From Hymenobacter profundi (GTDB taxonomy: Bacteria; Bacteroidota; Bacteroidia; Cytophagales; Hymenobacteraceae), in assembly GCF_019334315.1 (NCBI RefSeq), contig NZ_JAHWGL010000056.1, positions 1 through 32,281 of the forward strand: 32,281 nucleotides of DNA, read 5' to 3'. The position numbers and the translations under genes are program-made. Below the pieces are notes generated by a model. It had not been told where the DNA came from, made no database searches, and saw only the letters and a list, made by a program, of their open reading frames with translations. Of this stretch, positions 17,054 through 25,179 are shown piece by piece (positions within the stretch are counted from its first letter, which is position 1; each line of letters opens with the position of its first letter).

Positions 17054-18265
17054 TTGAAATATCTCTTGAGCCTTGCTGTCAGCTGTAGCCTGTTGCTGGC
17101 GTGCGGCCAAAGCTCGGCCCAGAAAGACAGACGGGAAAACGTACTGGTTATTACCAAAGGCGGGGTATATAGTGGGTCATATCGGAGCCTGGACAGCTCA
17201 GTGCCGTGCGTGCGCATCGCCACCACGGAGCCCGTGCAGCTGGTGAACTGCACGCTGGCCGGGGCGGGCGATTTGATCGTCTCGGGCGAAGGGGCGAACC
17301 TGATCGTGCGCAACTGCCGCGGCTACGGCCTGGAGCCCAGCCGCACGGGCGTGGGGCGGGGCCGCTTCGTGAACAGCTACCGGGCGCGCCGCCTGTGGAT
17401 CGAGCACAACTACTTCGAGCAGACCAGCGGGCTGAACATCGACCGCTGGAGCACGAGTGGGGGCGTGGCCGGGGTGGGCCAGCCCTTGCTGGTGCGCTAC
17501 AACCAAGCGCGCAACATCGACGGGCGCTGGCGCGGCAACCAAGGCAGCACGCGCGCCAGCTTTGTGATCCTGAACACGGTGCGCAGCCTGCCCGGGGTGG
17601 AGATCAGCTACAACGAGGTGCGCAACACGGCCAACCAGAGCCTGGTGGAGGACAACATCAACCTGTACGCCAGCTCGGGCACGAGCGGCAGCCCGATCCG
17701 GGTGCACAACAACTTCGTGTTCGGGGCCTACCCGTTTCCGGCCACGGGCACGGGCTACACGGGCACGGGCATGACCACGGACGGCAACGGGAATGCGGCG
17801 GAGGTGACGGCGTTTGTGGAGGCCTACGAGAACCAGTTCGTGAGCACGTGCAACGCGGCCATGAACATTGCCGCGGGCCACGACATCTACTACCACGACA
17901 ACCGGCTGGTGACCAGCGGGATGCTCGCGGACGGCACGCGTTTGCCGAGCACGTGGGCGGGCACCTCGATCTTCAACTACTACAAGCTGCCGGGCAACGT
18001 GTTCTTCAACAACCGGGTGGAGCGCACGGTGGTGGGGTACATGAGCAAGGGGGGGCAGAACGGCCGGCAGGACGTGAGCCCGGGGGCGTGCGCGAGCTGC
18101 GCGGTGGAGGCCTTGCCCAACCCGGTGACGGTGGACACGGAGCGGGGCGAGGACGTGCGCTGGCAGCAAAAGCTACAGCAACGCAACATCACCGTCGGAC
18201 CCGAGGCAAGCGAAAAAAGCAAGAAACAGGTGCCTAGTAATACACTTGCATCGCCCAGAGAATAG
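17054..18265 (+). CDS. right-handed beta-helix lipoprotein, short copy
   Basis: The frame is open from 17015 with only non-ATG starts. The TTG at 17054 (MKYLLSLAV...) or the GTG at 17039 gives a proper lipoprotein signal ending in LLAC (C17 from 17054). The mature protein of 403 residues is almost entirely one domain of short repeated strands with N/D turns (IVRNCRGYG, LWIEHNYFEQ, VEISYNEVRN, IRVHNNFVFG, YYHDNRLV). This is the parallel beta-helix pattern seen in polysaccharide lyases, epimerases and surface adhesins. Residues 36-384 match the first domain of the next gene exactly. The C-terminal 20 residues are unrelated to it and lack CBM, Ig or T9SS domains. It probably sits on a membrane by its lipid anchor and binds or modifies the polysaccharide. 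No catalytic site can be named. Confidence 0.78.
   Translation: MKYLLSLAVSCSLLLACGQSSAQKDRRENVLVITKGGVYSGSYRSLDSSVPCVRIATTEPVQLVNCTLAGAGDLIVSGEGANLIVRNCRGYGLEPSRTGVGRGRFVNSYRARRLWIEHNYFEQTSGLNIDRWSTSGGVAGVGQPLLVRYNQARNIDGRWRGNQGSTRASFVILNTVRSLPGVEISYNEVRNTANQSLVEDNINLYASSGTSGSPIRVHNNFVFGAYPFPATGTGYTGTGMTTDGNGNAAEVTAFVEAYENQFVSTCNAAMNIAAGHDIYYHDNRLVTSGMLADGTRLPSTWAGTSIFNYYKLPGNVFFNNRVERTVVGYMSKGGQNGRQDVSPGACASCAVEALPNPVTVDTERGEDVRWQQKLQQRNITVGPEASEKSKKQVPSNTLASPRE
17159..18206. repeat. copy 1 of a 1048-bp direct repeat (beta-helix cassette)
   Basis: It appears identical to 19084-20131 (offset 1925). Translations in two plus frames and one minus frame are the same in both copies, so synonymous positions agree as well. 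The cassette is markedly more G+C-rich than the flanks. Confidence 0.93.
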
Positions 18266-18915
18266 CGCAACGGACGTAAAGGTTTGCTAGCTACACTGTA
18301 ATAAGGATAGATCGACTGTCTTTCACCATCCGAAGACAACGGCACAATTGCAGTCATTGCTCAATTTAGAGAACATCGTAACGGATAATAAATTACCGTG
18401 CTTGCTGCAAACTGTTGTATTCGTATTTGCGCATATCAACTACTGAAACAAGAGGCTGCTACGATTTAACGAGTAAAATAGTTAGTAATAAAATTTGGTC
18501 ATTTGTCGTGACGAATTAGACGAATAATATTGCTAATTGCGCCGAATTTTATTGTTGAGTCAGCAAGAAATAATACAATTAAATTTTAGATTTTACTGGT
18601 TTTTTATTAATTGGATTAAGTTCCAATAGAGAGAAAAAGATGCGACTTACCGCGTCAACATCACCTATTTGGCCGTTTTCATAGATAAATGCTCTTTTGA
18701 ATATTTACTTTTATTTATATATAACCCGCTTCGATTAAGGAATTATTATGCGTGAAATACTTAGTTGAGTAGACGTTAAAAATGCTACAACATATATCTA
18801 TTGCTATGTTCAGGATTTATACAAATATCATCTTCAGCACTATCTTTACAATTGTAGGGGCTAAATAATAGGATTTATTTGGGATTCTACGCTTGTTGAA
18901 CTTTATACTTGACAG
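18266..18915. other. AT-rich spacer between the two beta-helix genes
   Basis: The stretch is 650 bp, very AT-rich, with no credible ORF. It contrasts sharply with the G+C-rich cassettes on both sides. A promoter candidate lies at its 3' end (18878-18911). No transposon ends or long inverted repeats were recognised. Confidence 0.6.
18878..18911 (+). promoter_or_regulatory. candidate TTTG...TATACTTG promoter for the T9SS beta-helix gene
   Basis: TTTG at 18878-18881 and TATACTTG at 18904-18911 (one mismatch to TAnnTTTG) are separated by 22 bp. Transcription would begin very near the ATG at 18916, giving a very short leader or leaderless mRNA. Confidence 0.33.
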
Positions 18916-21900
18916 ATGCGAAAGCAACTTACTTTCTCTGCCAAAAAAAGAAGCTCTAAGAGCTGGTACAATCAGCTACTATCGCTGGGACTTGTAATCG
19001 TCGTATATGTGATGTTGCTACCAATGGTAGCGCAAGCACAAGCTCCGAATATAACTTATAGCAGTCCTATTACAATCACGAAGGGCGGGGTATATAGTGG
19101 GTCATATCGGAGCCTGGACAGCTCAGTGCCGTGCGTGCGCATCGCCACCACGGAGCCCGTGCAGCTGGTGAACTGCACGCTGGCCGGGGCGGGCGATTTG
19201 ATCGTCTCGGGCGAAGGGGCGAACCTGATCGTGCGCAACTGCCGCGGCTACGGCCTGGAGCCCAGCCGCACGGGCGTGGGGCGGGGCCGCTTCGTGAACA
19301 GCTACCGGGCGCGCCGCCTGTGGATCGAGCACAACTACTTCGAGCAGACCAGCGGGCTGAACATCGACCGCTGGAGCACGAGTGGGGGCGTGGCCGGGGT
19401 GGGCCAGCCCTTGCTGGTGCGCTACAACCAAGCGCGCAACATCGACGGGCGCTGGCGCGGCAACCAAGGCAGCACGCGCGCCAGCTTTGTGATCCTGAAC
19501 ACGGTGCGCAGCCTGCCCGGGGTGGAGATCAGCTACAACGAGGTGCGCAACACGGCCAACCAGAGCCTGGTGGAGGACAACATCAACCTGTACGCCAGCT
19601 CGGGCACGAGCGGCAGCCCGATCCGGGTGCACAACAACTTCGTGTTCGGGGCCTACCCGTTTCCGGCCACGGGCACGGGCTACACGGGCACGGGCATGAC
19701 CACGGACGGCAACGGGAATGCGGCGGAGGTGACGGCGTTTGTGGAGGCCTACGAGAACCAGTTCGTGAGCACGTGCAACGCGGCCATGAACATTGCCGCG
19801 GGCCACGACATCTACTACCACGACAACCGGCTGGTGACCAGCGGGATGCTCGCGGACGGCACGCGTTTGCCGAGCACGTGGGCGGGCACCTCGATCTTCA
19901 ACTACTACAAGCTGCCGGGCAACGTGTTCTTCAACAACCGGGTGGAGCGCACGGTGGTGGGGTACATGAGCAAGGGGGGGCAGAACGGCCGGCAGGACGT
20001 GAGCCCGGGGGCGTGCGCGAGCTGCGCGGTGGAGGCCTTGCCCAACCCGGTGACGGTGGACACGGAGCGGGGCGAGGACGTGCGCTGGCAGCAAAAGCTA
20101 CAGCAACGCAACATCACCGTCGGACCCGAGGATGGGGATGAAGATACCACGCCGAGTGTACCAGCACCATCGACGGGTAGCAACTACGTAGTGAACCCGA
20201 GCTTCGACGCCGATGGCCGGGGCACAGAGTCGCCCACGGGCTGGCAGACGTGGACCGGGAACGGCACGGGCACAAACGCCTCCTACACCGAGACCTACCC
20301 CACGGCCCGCACGGGCACCTACCACGGCACGCACTACCGGCCGGGTAGCTACGAGGTCTACACCTACCAGACCCTGCGCAACCTGCCCGCGGGCCAGTAC
20401 ACACTGCGCGCCTGGGTGAAAGGGGCCGGCGGACAGAACGCAGCACAAATGCGGGTGATGAACTATGGCGGCAGCCAGCGCACGGTCAACGTTGGGGCTA
20501 CCAACGGCGGAGTGAGCGGCAACTGGACACAGGTCGAGATAAAGGACATCACCGTCAGCAAAGGCGAGTGCGAGATTGGCTTCTATTCCAACGCCGGTGG
20601 CGGTGGGCAGTGGATCTACTTCGACGACGTGGAGTTTGTGGCACAATCTGGTACACCTGCAGTACCCAACTCGTCTCCAAAAGTAGGCCTGAGCGCTACA
20701 GTCAACAACCTGACGCTCGGCAATTCTCTAACGCTAATGGCCAACACCGGCGACTCGGACGGCTCTATTAGAAAGGTAGAATTCTATAGTGGCACCACTA
20801 AGATAGGAGAGAAGACATCAGCGCCTTATCAGCTTAGCTGGAAGCCAGTTGGCATTGGTACGCTGTCGTTGACGGCCGTAGCAACGGACGATGACGGGGC
20901 TACTACTACTTCCAGCGCCGTAACAGTTACGGTAGTGGGCACAGTGGTACTACCTACACCAAGCGCGCCGGCGCCGTCTACGGGTAGCAACTACGTGGTG
21001 AACCCGAGCTTCGACGCCGATGGCCGGGGCACAGAGTCGCCTACGGGTTGGCAGACGTGGACCGGGAACGGCACGGGCACAAACGCCTCCTACACCGAGA
21101 CCTACCCCACGGCCCGCACGGGCACCTACCACGGCACGCACTACCGGCCGGGTAGCTACGAGGTCTACACCTACCAAGTCCTGCGCAACCTGCCCGCGGG
21201 CCAGTACACACTGCGCGCTTGGGTGAAAGGCGGCGGCGGACAGAACGCAGCACAAATGCTGGTGAAGAACTACGGCGGCAGCCAGCGCACGGCCAGCATT
21301 GGGGCCACCAATGGCGGAGTGAGCGGCAACTGGACGCAGGTCGAGATAAAGGACATCACCGTCAGCAAAGGCGAGTGCGAGATTGCCTTCTACTCTAACG
21401 CTGATGGCGGTGGGCAGTGGATCTACTTCGACGACGTGGAATTCGTAGCGCAGACCAGTGGTGGCACCAGCGAAGGTAGCAACACTGTCCTGAACGCAAG
21501 CTTCGATGACAACTTATTCCCTACCCAAACCCCTAGCCGCTGGAGCACGACGCCTGGCAACGGCAGCAGCGACAACGCCGACTACACAGAAATCTATCCG
21601 GGGGCACACTCGGGGCTGTACCACGCCACACACTACCGGCCCGAGGCCTACGAGGTGTATACTTACCAGATGGTGAGTGGACTAGCCGACGGTACCTATA
21701 CCTTGCGGGTATGGGCCAAGTGCAGCGGCGGGCAGAACACTGTACAGCTACAGGCCCGGAACTACGGCGGGGCCGCGCGCACGGCTAATATCGGTGCTAA
21801 CAACAACTGGACGCAGATAGAAATAAGCGGCATTCAAGTTACAAACGGGCAGTGCGAGGTAGGCGTGTATTCGAAGGCCGGTGCCGGCGGGCAGTGGCTC

Positions 21901-22272
21901 TACTTTGACGATGTGGAGTTGGTACGCGTACAGAACAGCTTTAGCGCCGTAAGCAGCAGCAACAGCACCGTCTCGGGACTATCCGTTACGGGTGCCGAAA
22001 GCAATGTTGCCGCAAGCGTAACGGAATTCAGCGTCTTCCCGAATCCAGCCAACGTGCAGACGACCATTGCAGCTCCCTTCGAGCAAGCAGGTAGTGTCAC
22101 CATCAGCATATTCAACTTGCAAGGTCAGGAAATAGCACACTATGTGCAGTCGGTGGTGAGTGGCAGTAACTACTTGCCACTGTCTACGGCAAACCTGCCA
22201 ATTGGTAACTACGTGTTGCGTGTGGCCGGCCCTGGGCACAACTACACCAAGCGCTTGGTGATTAGCCGCTAA
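18916..22272 (+). CDS. secreted multidomain beta-helix protein with CBM-like modules and T9SS sorting domain
   Basis: The 1118-residue cell-surface or secreted protein has these parts in order. A long-n-region signal peptide ends near AQA (about 43). A right-handed beta-helix spans about 52-405. Two nearly identical jelly-roll modules, CBM-like with NPSFDADG and QWIYFDDVEFV ends, lie at about 420-577 and 689-846. Between them is a bacterial Ig-like domain (about 582-675, DSDGSIRKVEFYSG). A third, diverged CBM-like module follows at about 855-1005, and the C-terminal T9SS sorting domain is at about 1037-1118 (SVFPNPAN...GNYVLRV...KRLVIS). The modules suggest binding to polysaccharide, perhaps the product of this locus. 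The helix may be a lyase, an epimerase or purely structural, because no catalytic residues can be identified. The first domain is duplicated in the preceding lipoprotein gene. A terminator follows directly. Confidence 0.9.
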   Translation: MRKQLTFSAKKRSSKSWYNQLLSLGLVIVVYVMLLPMVAQAQAPNITYSSPITITKGGVYSGSYRSLDSSVPCVRIATTEPVQLVNCTLAGAGDLIVSGEGANLIVRNCRGYGLEPSRTGVGRGRFVNSYRARRLWIEHNYFEQTSGLNIDRWSTSGGVAGVGQPLLVRYNQARNIDGRWRGNQGSTRASFVILNTVRSLPGVEISYNEVRNTANQSLVEDNINLYASSGTSGSPIRVHNNFVFGAYPFPATGTGYTGTGMTTDGNGNAAEVTAFVEAYENQFVSTCNAAMNIAAGHDIYYHDNRLVTSGMLADGTRLPSTWAGTSIFNYYKLPGNVFFNNRVERTVVGYMSKGGQNGRQDVSPGACASCAVEALPNPVTVDTERGEDVRWQQKLQQRNITVGPEDGDEDTTPSVPAPSTGSNYVVNPSFDADGRGTESPTGWQTWTGNGTGTNASYTETYPTARTGTYHGTHYRPGSYEVYTYQTLRNLPAGQYTLRAWVKGAGGQNAAQMRVMNYGGSQRTVNVGATNGGVSGNWTQVEIKDITVSKGECEIGFYSNAGGGGQWIYFDDVEFVAQSGTPAVPNSSPKVGLSATVNNLTLGNSLTLMANTGDSDGSIRKVEFYSGTTKIGEKTSAPYQLSWKPVGIGTLSLTAVATDDDGATTTSSAVTVTVVGTVVLPTPSAPAPSTGSNYVVNPSFDADGRGTESPTGWQTWTGNGTGTNASYTETYPTARTGTYHGTHYRPGSYEVYTYQVLRNLPAGQYTLRAWVKGGGGQNAAQMLVKNYGGSQRTASIGATNGGVSGNWTQVEIKDITVSKGECEIAFYSNADGGGQWIYFDDVEFVAQTSGGTSEGSNTVLNASFDDNLFPTQTPSRWSTTPGNGSSDNADYTEIYPGAHSGLYHATHYRPEAYEVYTYQMVSGLADGTYTLRVWAKCSGGQNTVQLQARNYGGAARTANIGANNNWTQIEISGIQVTNGQCEVGVYSKAGAGGQWLYFDDVELVRVQNSFSAVSSSNSTVSGLSVTGAESNVAASVTEFSVFPNPANVQTTIAAPFEQAGSVTISIFNLQGQEIAHYVQSVVSGSNYLPLSTANLPIGNYVLRVAGPGHNYTKRLVISR
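19084..20131. repeat. copy 2 of the 1048-bp direct repeat (beta-helix cassette)
   Basis: This partner of 17159-18206 covers residues 57-406 of the T9SS protein. Just upstream both genes still encode I-T-K but with different codons (ATT ACC AAA against ATC ACG AAG). The identity therefore ends inside older homology. Confidence 0.93.
20170..20646 (+). repeat. CBM-like module repeat 1
   Basis: It is nearly identical at nucleotide level to 20977-21453 over its first half, with scattered differences later. It encodes the first jelly-roll module of the T9SS protein. Confidence 0.85.
20977..21453 (+). repeat. CBM-like module repeat 2
   Basis: This second copy is 807 bp downstream of repeat 1 and separated from it by the Ig-like domain. 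A third, clearly diverged homologue occupies about 21476-21931. Confidence 0.85.
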
Positions 22273-22289
22273 TCAACCAATAGCTATAC

Positions 22290-22323
22290 AAAAAAAGGTC
22301 GTCCAAACGGACGACCTTTTTTT
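22290..22323. terminator. bidirectional rho-independent terminator
   Basis: The stem is GGTCGTCC/GGACGACC with loop AAAC. It is flanked by A7 on the left and T7 on the right, so it works in both directions. It lies between the T9SS gene and the converging WecG/TagA gene. Confidence 0.9.
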
Positions 22324-22356
22324 GTGTCTACTTAGAGAGGTAGATATACCTATTAT

Positions 22357-23103
22357 CTAGCTACGGGCTAGTGCCTTGCGGGCTATCAGGTAGATGAAGT
22401 GTGAGTTGGTAACCAAGTAGCGGCGCCACAGGCGGCGCGGCTCCAGCCACAGGCGGTAGGCCCATTCCAGCCACAAGCGCCGTGCCCAGGCGGGCAGGCG
22501 TTGCTCCAGGCCAGCGTAGGTCAGGAAGGCTTGTCCTACCCCCAGCATGCAGGCTTTGATACGGCCCCGGTGGGCGGCCATCCATTTTTCCTGGCGCGGG
22601 CAACCTAAGGCTACAAAGAGCAGGTCGGGGTCAGCTTTGTTGATGGCAGCTACGTGCGCTTCTTCTTCTTCTGGCGTCAGCTTGCGGAAGGGAGGAGACA
22701 CCATACCCGCAATGCGCAGATTAGGCAGCTCACGCTCAATCCGCTCCCTGATTTTAGCTAGGACGGCATCCGTAGTACCATAGAAGTATACCGATTGCCC
22801 ACGACGTTCAGCTTCGGCTAGTAGGGCAGGAGTGAGGTCCATACCAGCCACGCGCTCCTGGCGCTTGCCGTGGAACCACCCTACGGCCCCGGCTACGGGG
22901 CTGCCATCGGGCGTTACCACATCGGCATCGGCTAGTACTTGGCGAAACTCAGCGTCGCGGTGGGCTTCTACCAGCATGTGCACATTAGCGCAACATACGT
23001 AGGCCGAGGTGCGGGCCGCGCCCAATTGCAGAATGGTATCGACAAACTCTGGGAAAGTGCCCGTGGAGATGCCGGAATTTAAAACAAGACGTTTGGGTAA
23101 CAT
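22357..23103 (-). CDS. WecG/TagA/CpsF-family glycosyltransferase
   Basis: GT26 enzyme of 248 residues that transfers a sugar to a polyprenyl-diphosphate-linked acceptor, usually the second sugar of a repeat unit. Family signatures are the N-terminal YVCCANVHMLVEA, the DADVVTPDGSPV loop, VYFYGTT, and LFVALGCPRQEKWM near the C-terminus. The C-terminal arginine/tryptophan-rich tail (RLWLEWAYRLWLEPRRLWRRY) is the usual membrane-associating part. It lies 24 bp downstream of the WcaJ-like gene on the same strand, matching a two-step initiation unit: first sugar phosphate, then second sugar. It converges with the T9SS gene over a shared terminator. Confidence 0.92.
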   Translation of the reverse strand: MLPKRLVLNSGISTGTFPEFVDTILQLGAARTSAYVCCANVHMLVEAHRDAEFRQVLADADVVTPDGSPVAGAVGWFHGKRQERVAGMDLTPALLAEAERRGQSVYFYGTTDAVLAKIRERIERELPNLRIAGMVSPPFRKLTPEEEEAHVAAINKADPDLLFVALGCPRQEKWMAAHRGRIKACMLGVGQAFLTYAGLEQRLPAWARRLWLEWAYRLWLEPRRLWRRYLVTNSHFIYLIARKALARS

Positions 23104-23127
23104 ACGAAAGCAGGAGGCGCAGGAAAT

Positions 23128-24522
23128 CTAGTAGGCGTTTTCTTCGCCGTGTACCATGTTCCAAACCGTCTTACCAATGATTTTCAGATCGAGTAGGAAC
23201 GACCAGTTCTCTACGTACTTCAGGTCGTACTCCACGCGCTTCTCCATAGCGCCATCGGCGCGGGTCTCGCCGCGGTAACCGTTTACCTGAGCGTAGCCCG
23301 TAATACCCGGCGTTACGGTGTGGCGCATCGGATACGTGCGAATCTGCTTGGAGTATTCTTCCAGCTGCGACACCATGTTAGGGCGTGGTCCTACCACCGA
23401 CATGTGGCCCAACAGTACGTTGAAGAACTGTGGCAGCTCGTCGAGACTGGTCTTGCGCAAGAACTGACCTACACGGGTGATACGAGCATCACCTTTCGTT
23501 GCCTGTAGCTCCACTACCATATCCGTGCGCATGGTGCGCAGCTTGTAGCATGGGAATAGCTGGTTCCGCTTGCCGGGACGCATCTGCTTGAAAAACACAG
23601 GGCCTTTCGAATCCAGCTTAATGATCAGCGCCAGGATAGGCATGATGATCGGGAAAGCAAGCAAGATAACCGCACCCGAGAAGGCAATATCAAAGGCACG
23701 CTTCATCAACTGGTTGGGCCGGAAGCCCAGTGGATGCTGACGCACGGTCAGAATAGGCAGGTGGTTGTAGTAGTACACGTTGATGTCCTGCCGCATGGTG
23801 CCCTGGAAGTCAGGAATAATGCGGAAAGAAATGAAGTGGTCGTCGGCAAAGCCCGAGAGGTCCTGGATCAGGTCGTGCTGGTCCAGTGGCATAGCAAAGT
23901 AGATTTCGTCAATCTGATTCTGCTTGCAAAAGTCCTTCAGGTTATCAACGCCGCCGCGCATCATGTGCTCCATACCCTGGGGCACAGTATCGTCGGTAAA
24001 GAAGCCCATGAACTGGTTGCCTACCGGGTCGTGCACGGTCAAAAACTCTTGAAGCTGCCGGGCGCTGCTGCTAGTGCCCGCAATAACGAAGCGGCTGTGC
24101 GGGCGGGCAAAGTGCTGCTGGTAAGTGCGACGTAGGAAGGCTAGCAGGAAACGACCTGCTACAATACCCACCATCATAGCGCCATACATGGCCATCAGGT
24201 AGGACATAGGCAGCCAGTATACCTTCAAAACCAGAGCGCCGGACATCAGCACGGCGGCATGAATCATGAAGGCCAGTAGCAGGTTGCGCAGCTTCTCCGG
24301 GTAAGAAATCAGCCGGTCGACGCGGTAGATATTAGCGTACTGACCCGAGATAATCCACCAGAGCAGGGCAAACACCGCAAAAAACAGCGAGTAGTACCCG
24401 TCGAACTGCCAGGTGCCTAGCAGTTGGTGCGCCGTCAAGCGAAAAACCCCGAAAATAATCAGGCTGTCAACGATGGGTAAAATGAGCCTTTGTGAGTTAC
24501 TGTAGTAAGTGTAACGTTCCAT
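23128..24522 (-). CDS. WcaJ-like undecaprenyl-phosphate sugar phosphotransferase
   Basis: Initiating enzyme of polysaccharide synthesis. It transfers a hexose-1-phosphate, often glucose, from a UDP-sugar to undecaprenyl phosphate. It is 464 residues, normal for the polyisoprenylphosphate hexose-1-phosphate transferase family. Four to five N-terminal helices (about 10-130) are followed by a CoA-binding-like Rossmann domain (FVIAGTSSSARQLQ). A re-entrant helix (RAFDIAFSGAVILLAFPIIM) leads into the catalytic domain with KGPVFFKQMRPG, CYKLRTM, DELPQFFNVL, MSVVGPRP and GITGYAQVNGYRGE. The start ATG at 24522 is preceded by about 95 nt of presumed leader from a TATATTTG box. It forms a minus-strand operon with the WecG-like gene. 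Confidence 0.93.
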   Translation of the reverse strand: MERYTYYSNSQRLILPIVDSLIIFGVFRLTAHQLLGTWQFDGYYSLFFAVFALLWWIISGQYANIYRVDRLISYPEKLRNLLLAFMIHAAVLMSGALVLKVYWLPMSYLMAMYGAMMVGIVAGRFLLAFLRRTYQQHFARPHSRFVIAGTSSSARQLQEFLTVHDPVGNQFMGFFTDDTVPQGMEHMMRGGVDNLKDFCKQNQIDEIYFAMPLDQHDLIQDLSGFADDHFISFRIIPDFQGTMRQDINVYYYNHLPILTVRQHPLGFRPNQLMKRAFDIAFSGAVILLAFPIIMPILALIIKLDSKGPVFFKQMRPGKRNQLFPCYKLRTMRTDMVVELQATKGDARITRVGQFLRKTSLDELPQFFNVLLGHMSVVGPRPNMVSQLEEYSKQIRTYPMRHTVTPGITGYAQVNGYRGETRADGAMEKRVEYDLKYVENWSFLLDLKIIGKTVWNMVHGEENAY

Positions 24523-25179
24523 ACATCAAAATGAAAGGTTGGCGACTGAAGCAATCCTGGGTGGTATGGACTAAGGAAAGGTCGGAAGTAGTACTGTTAA
24601 TGATGAATCACTAATACTGAGGCAAATATAGTTTATTTGTTAAAAAATATGACTATTATATTTGACTTTAGAATAGTATCTGTGATAAATCATATTGATT
24701 CAACATCTGTGTCCATATACTTGATTAGTTCTAATAGGTTGCAGGAACTAGAGAAAAAATAGGCTACTTTATATAAGGATAACATTTAAGTGCTTCTAAC
24801 TATCTATAAATCAAGTTGTAATTGTATTATAATAATATTCATTATTCGTCTATTTACGCTTTATTAAGTAGAGGCCTCCTTAGAATAGTGACTTCTTGTA
24901 TAAAGGTTTGTATGCTTATACACAGGGAGTTATAGTACGTATCTCCCGAACCCGTTTCTTCTGGCTCTGTTATGTTGGTAGACTGTACTTTATAGTTGAA
25001 AAAGATAATTGTAAGCTGTTCACCTATGCTGAATAGTGCTTCCCTGCCTTATCTAACAGACGCACCCTATATAGAGAAAATTGCGTTTAGATGGTTAGCC
25101 TCTATCTCAGGTATGGGTAGCTCTTGCTTGGCACTCGAGTCAGACAGGAGGTTTCAGGGCTATACACAGCACCAATTTC
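24523..25179. other. AT-rich divergent spacer
   Basis: This is a 657-bp spacer between the WcaJ-like gene and the HtrA-like gene. It carries a -7 box for the minus strand (24623-24630). An open frame of 71 codons (24996-25211) has only a non-ATG start and no family likeness, so it is not called. No long hairpin or repeat was found. Confidence 0.6.
24623..24630 (-). promoter_or_regulatory. candidate Bacteroidota -7 box (TATATTTG) for the WcaJ/WecG-like operon
   Basis: The minus strand reads TATATTTG, a full match to TAnnTTTG. The -33 region is only AT-rich (around 24641-24650) without a clear TTTG. The implied leader is about 95 nt, similar to that of the Wza-like gene. Confidence 0.42.

Noticed and set aside
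17198..18169. 323-codon minus-strand frame antisense to the beta-helix cassette (also 19123-20094)
   Set aside because: It repeats exactly in both copies and is rich in His, Arg, Val and Ala. It is a by-product of the high third-position G+C of the real plus-strand gene.
17206..18237. 343-codon plus-strand frame in an alternative register of the cassette (also 19131-20141)
   Set aside because: It is low-complexity (Gln/His/Gly/Arg), has no family likeness, and overlaps a clear signal-peptide-bearing gene.
17159..20131. Composite transposon or insertion-sequence explanation for the duplicated cassette
   Set aside because: There is no transposase, terminal inverted repeat or target duplication at the edges; the repeat begins and ends inside coding sequence.
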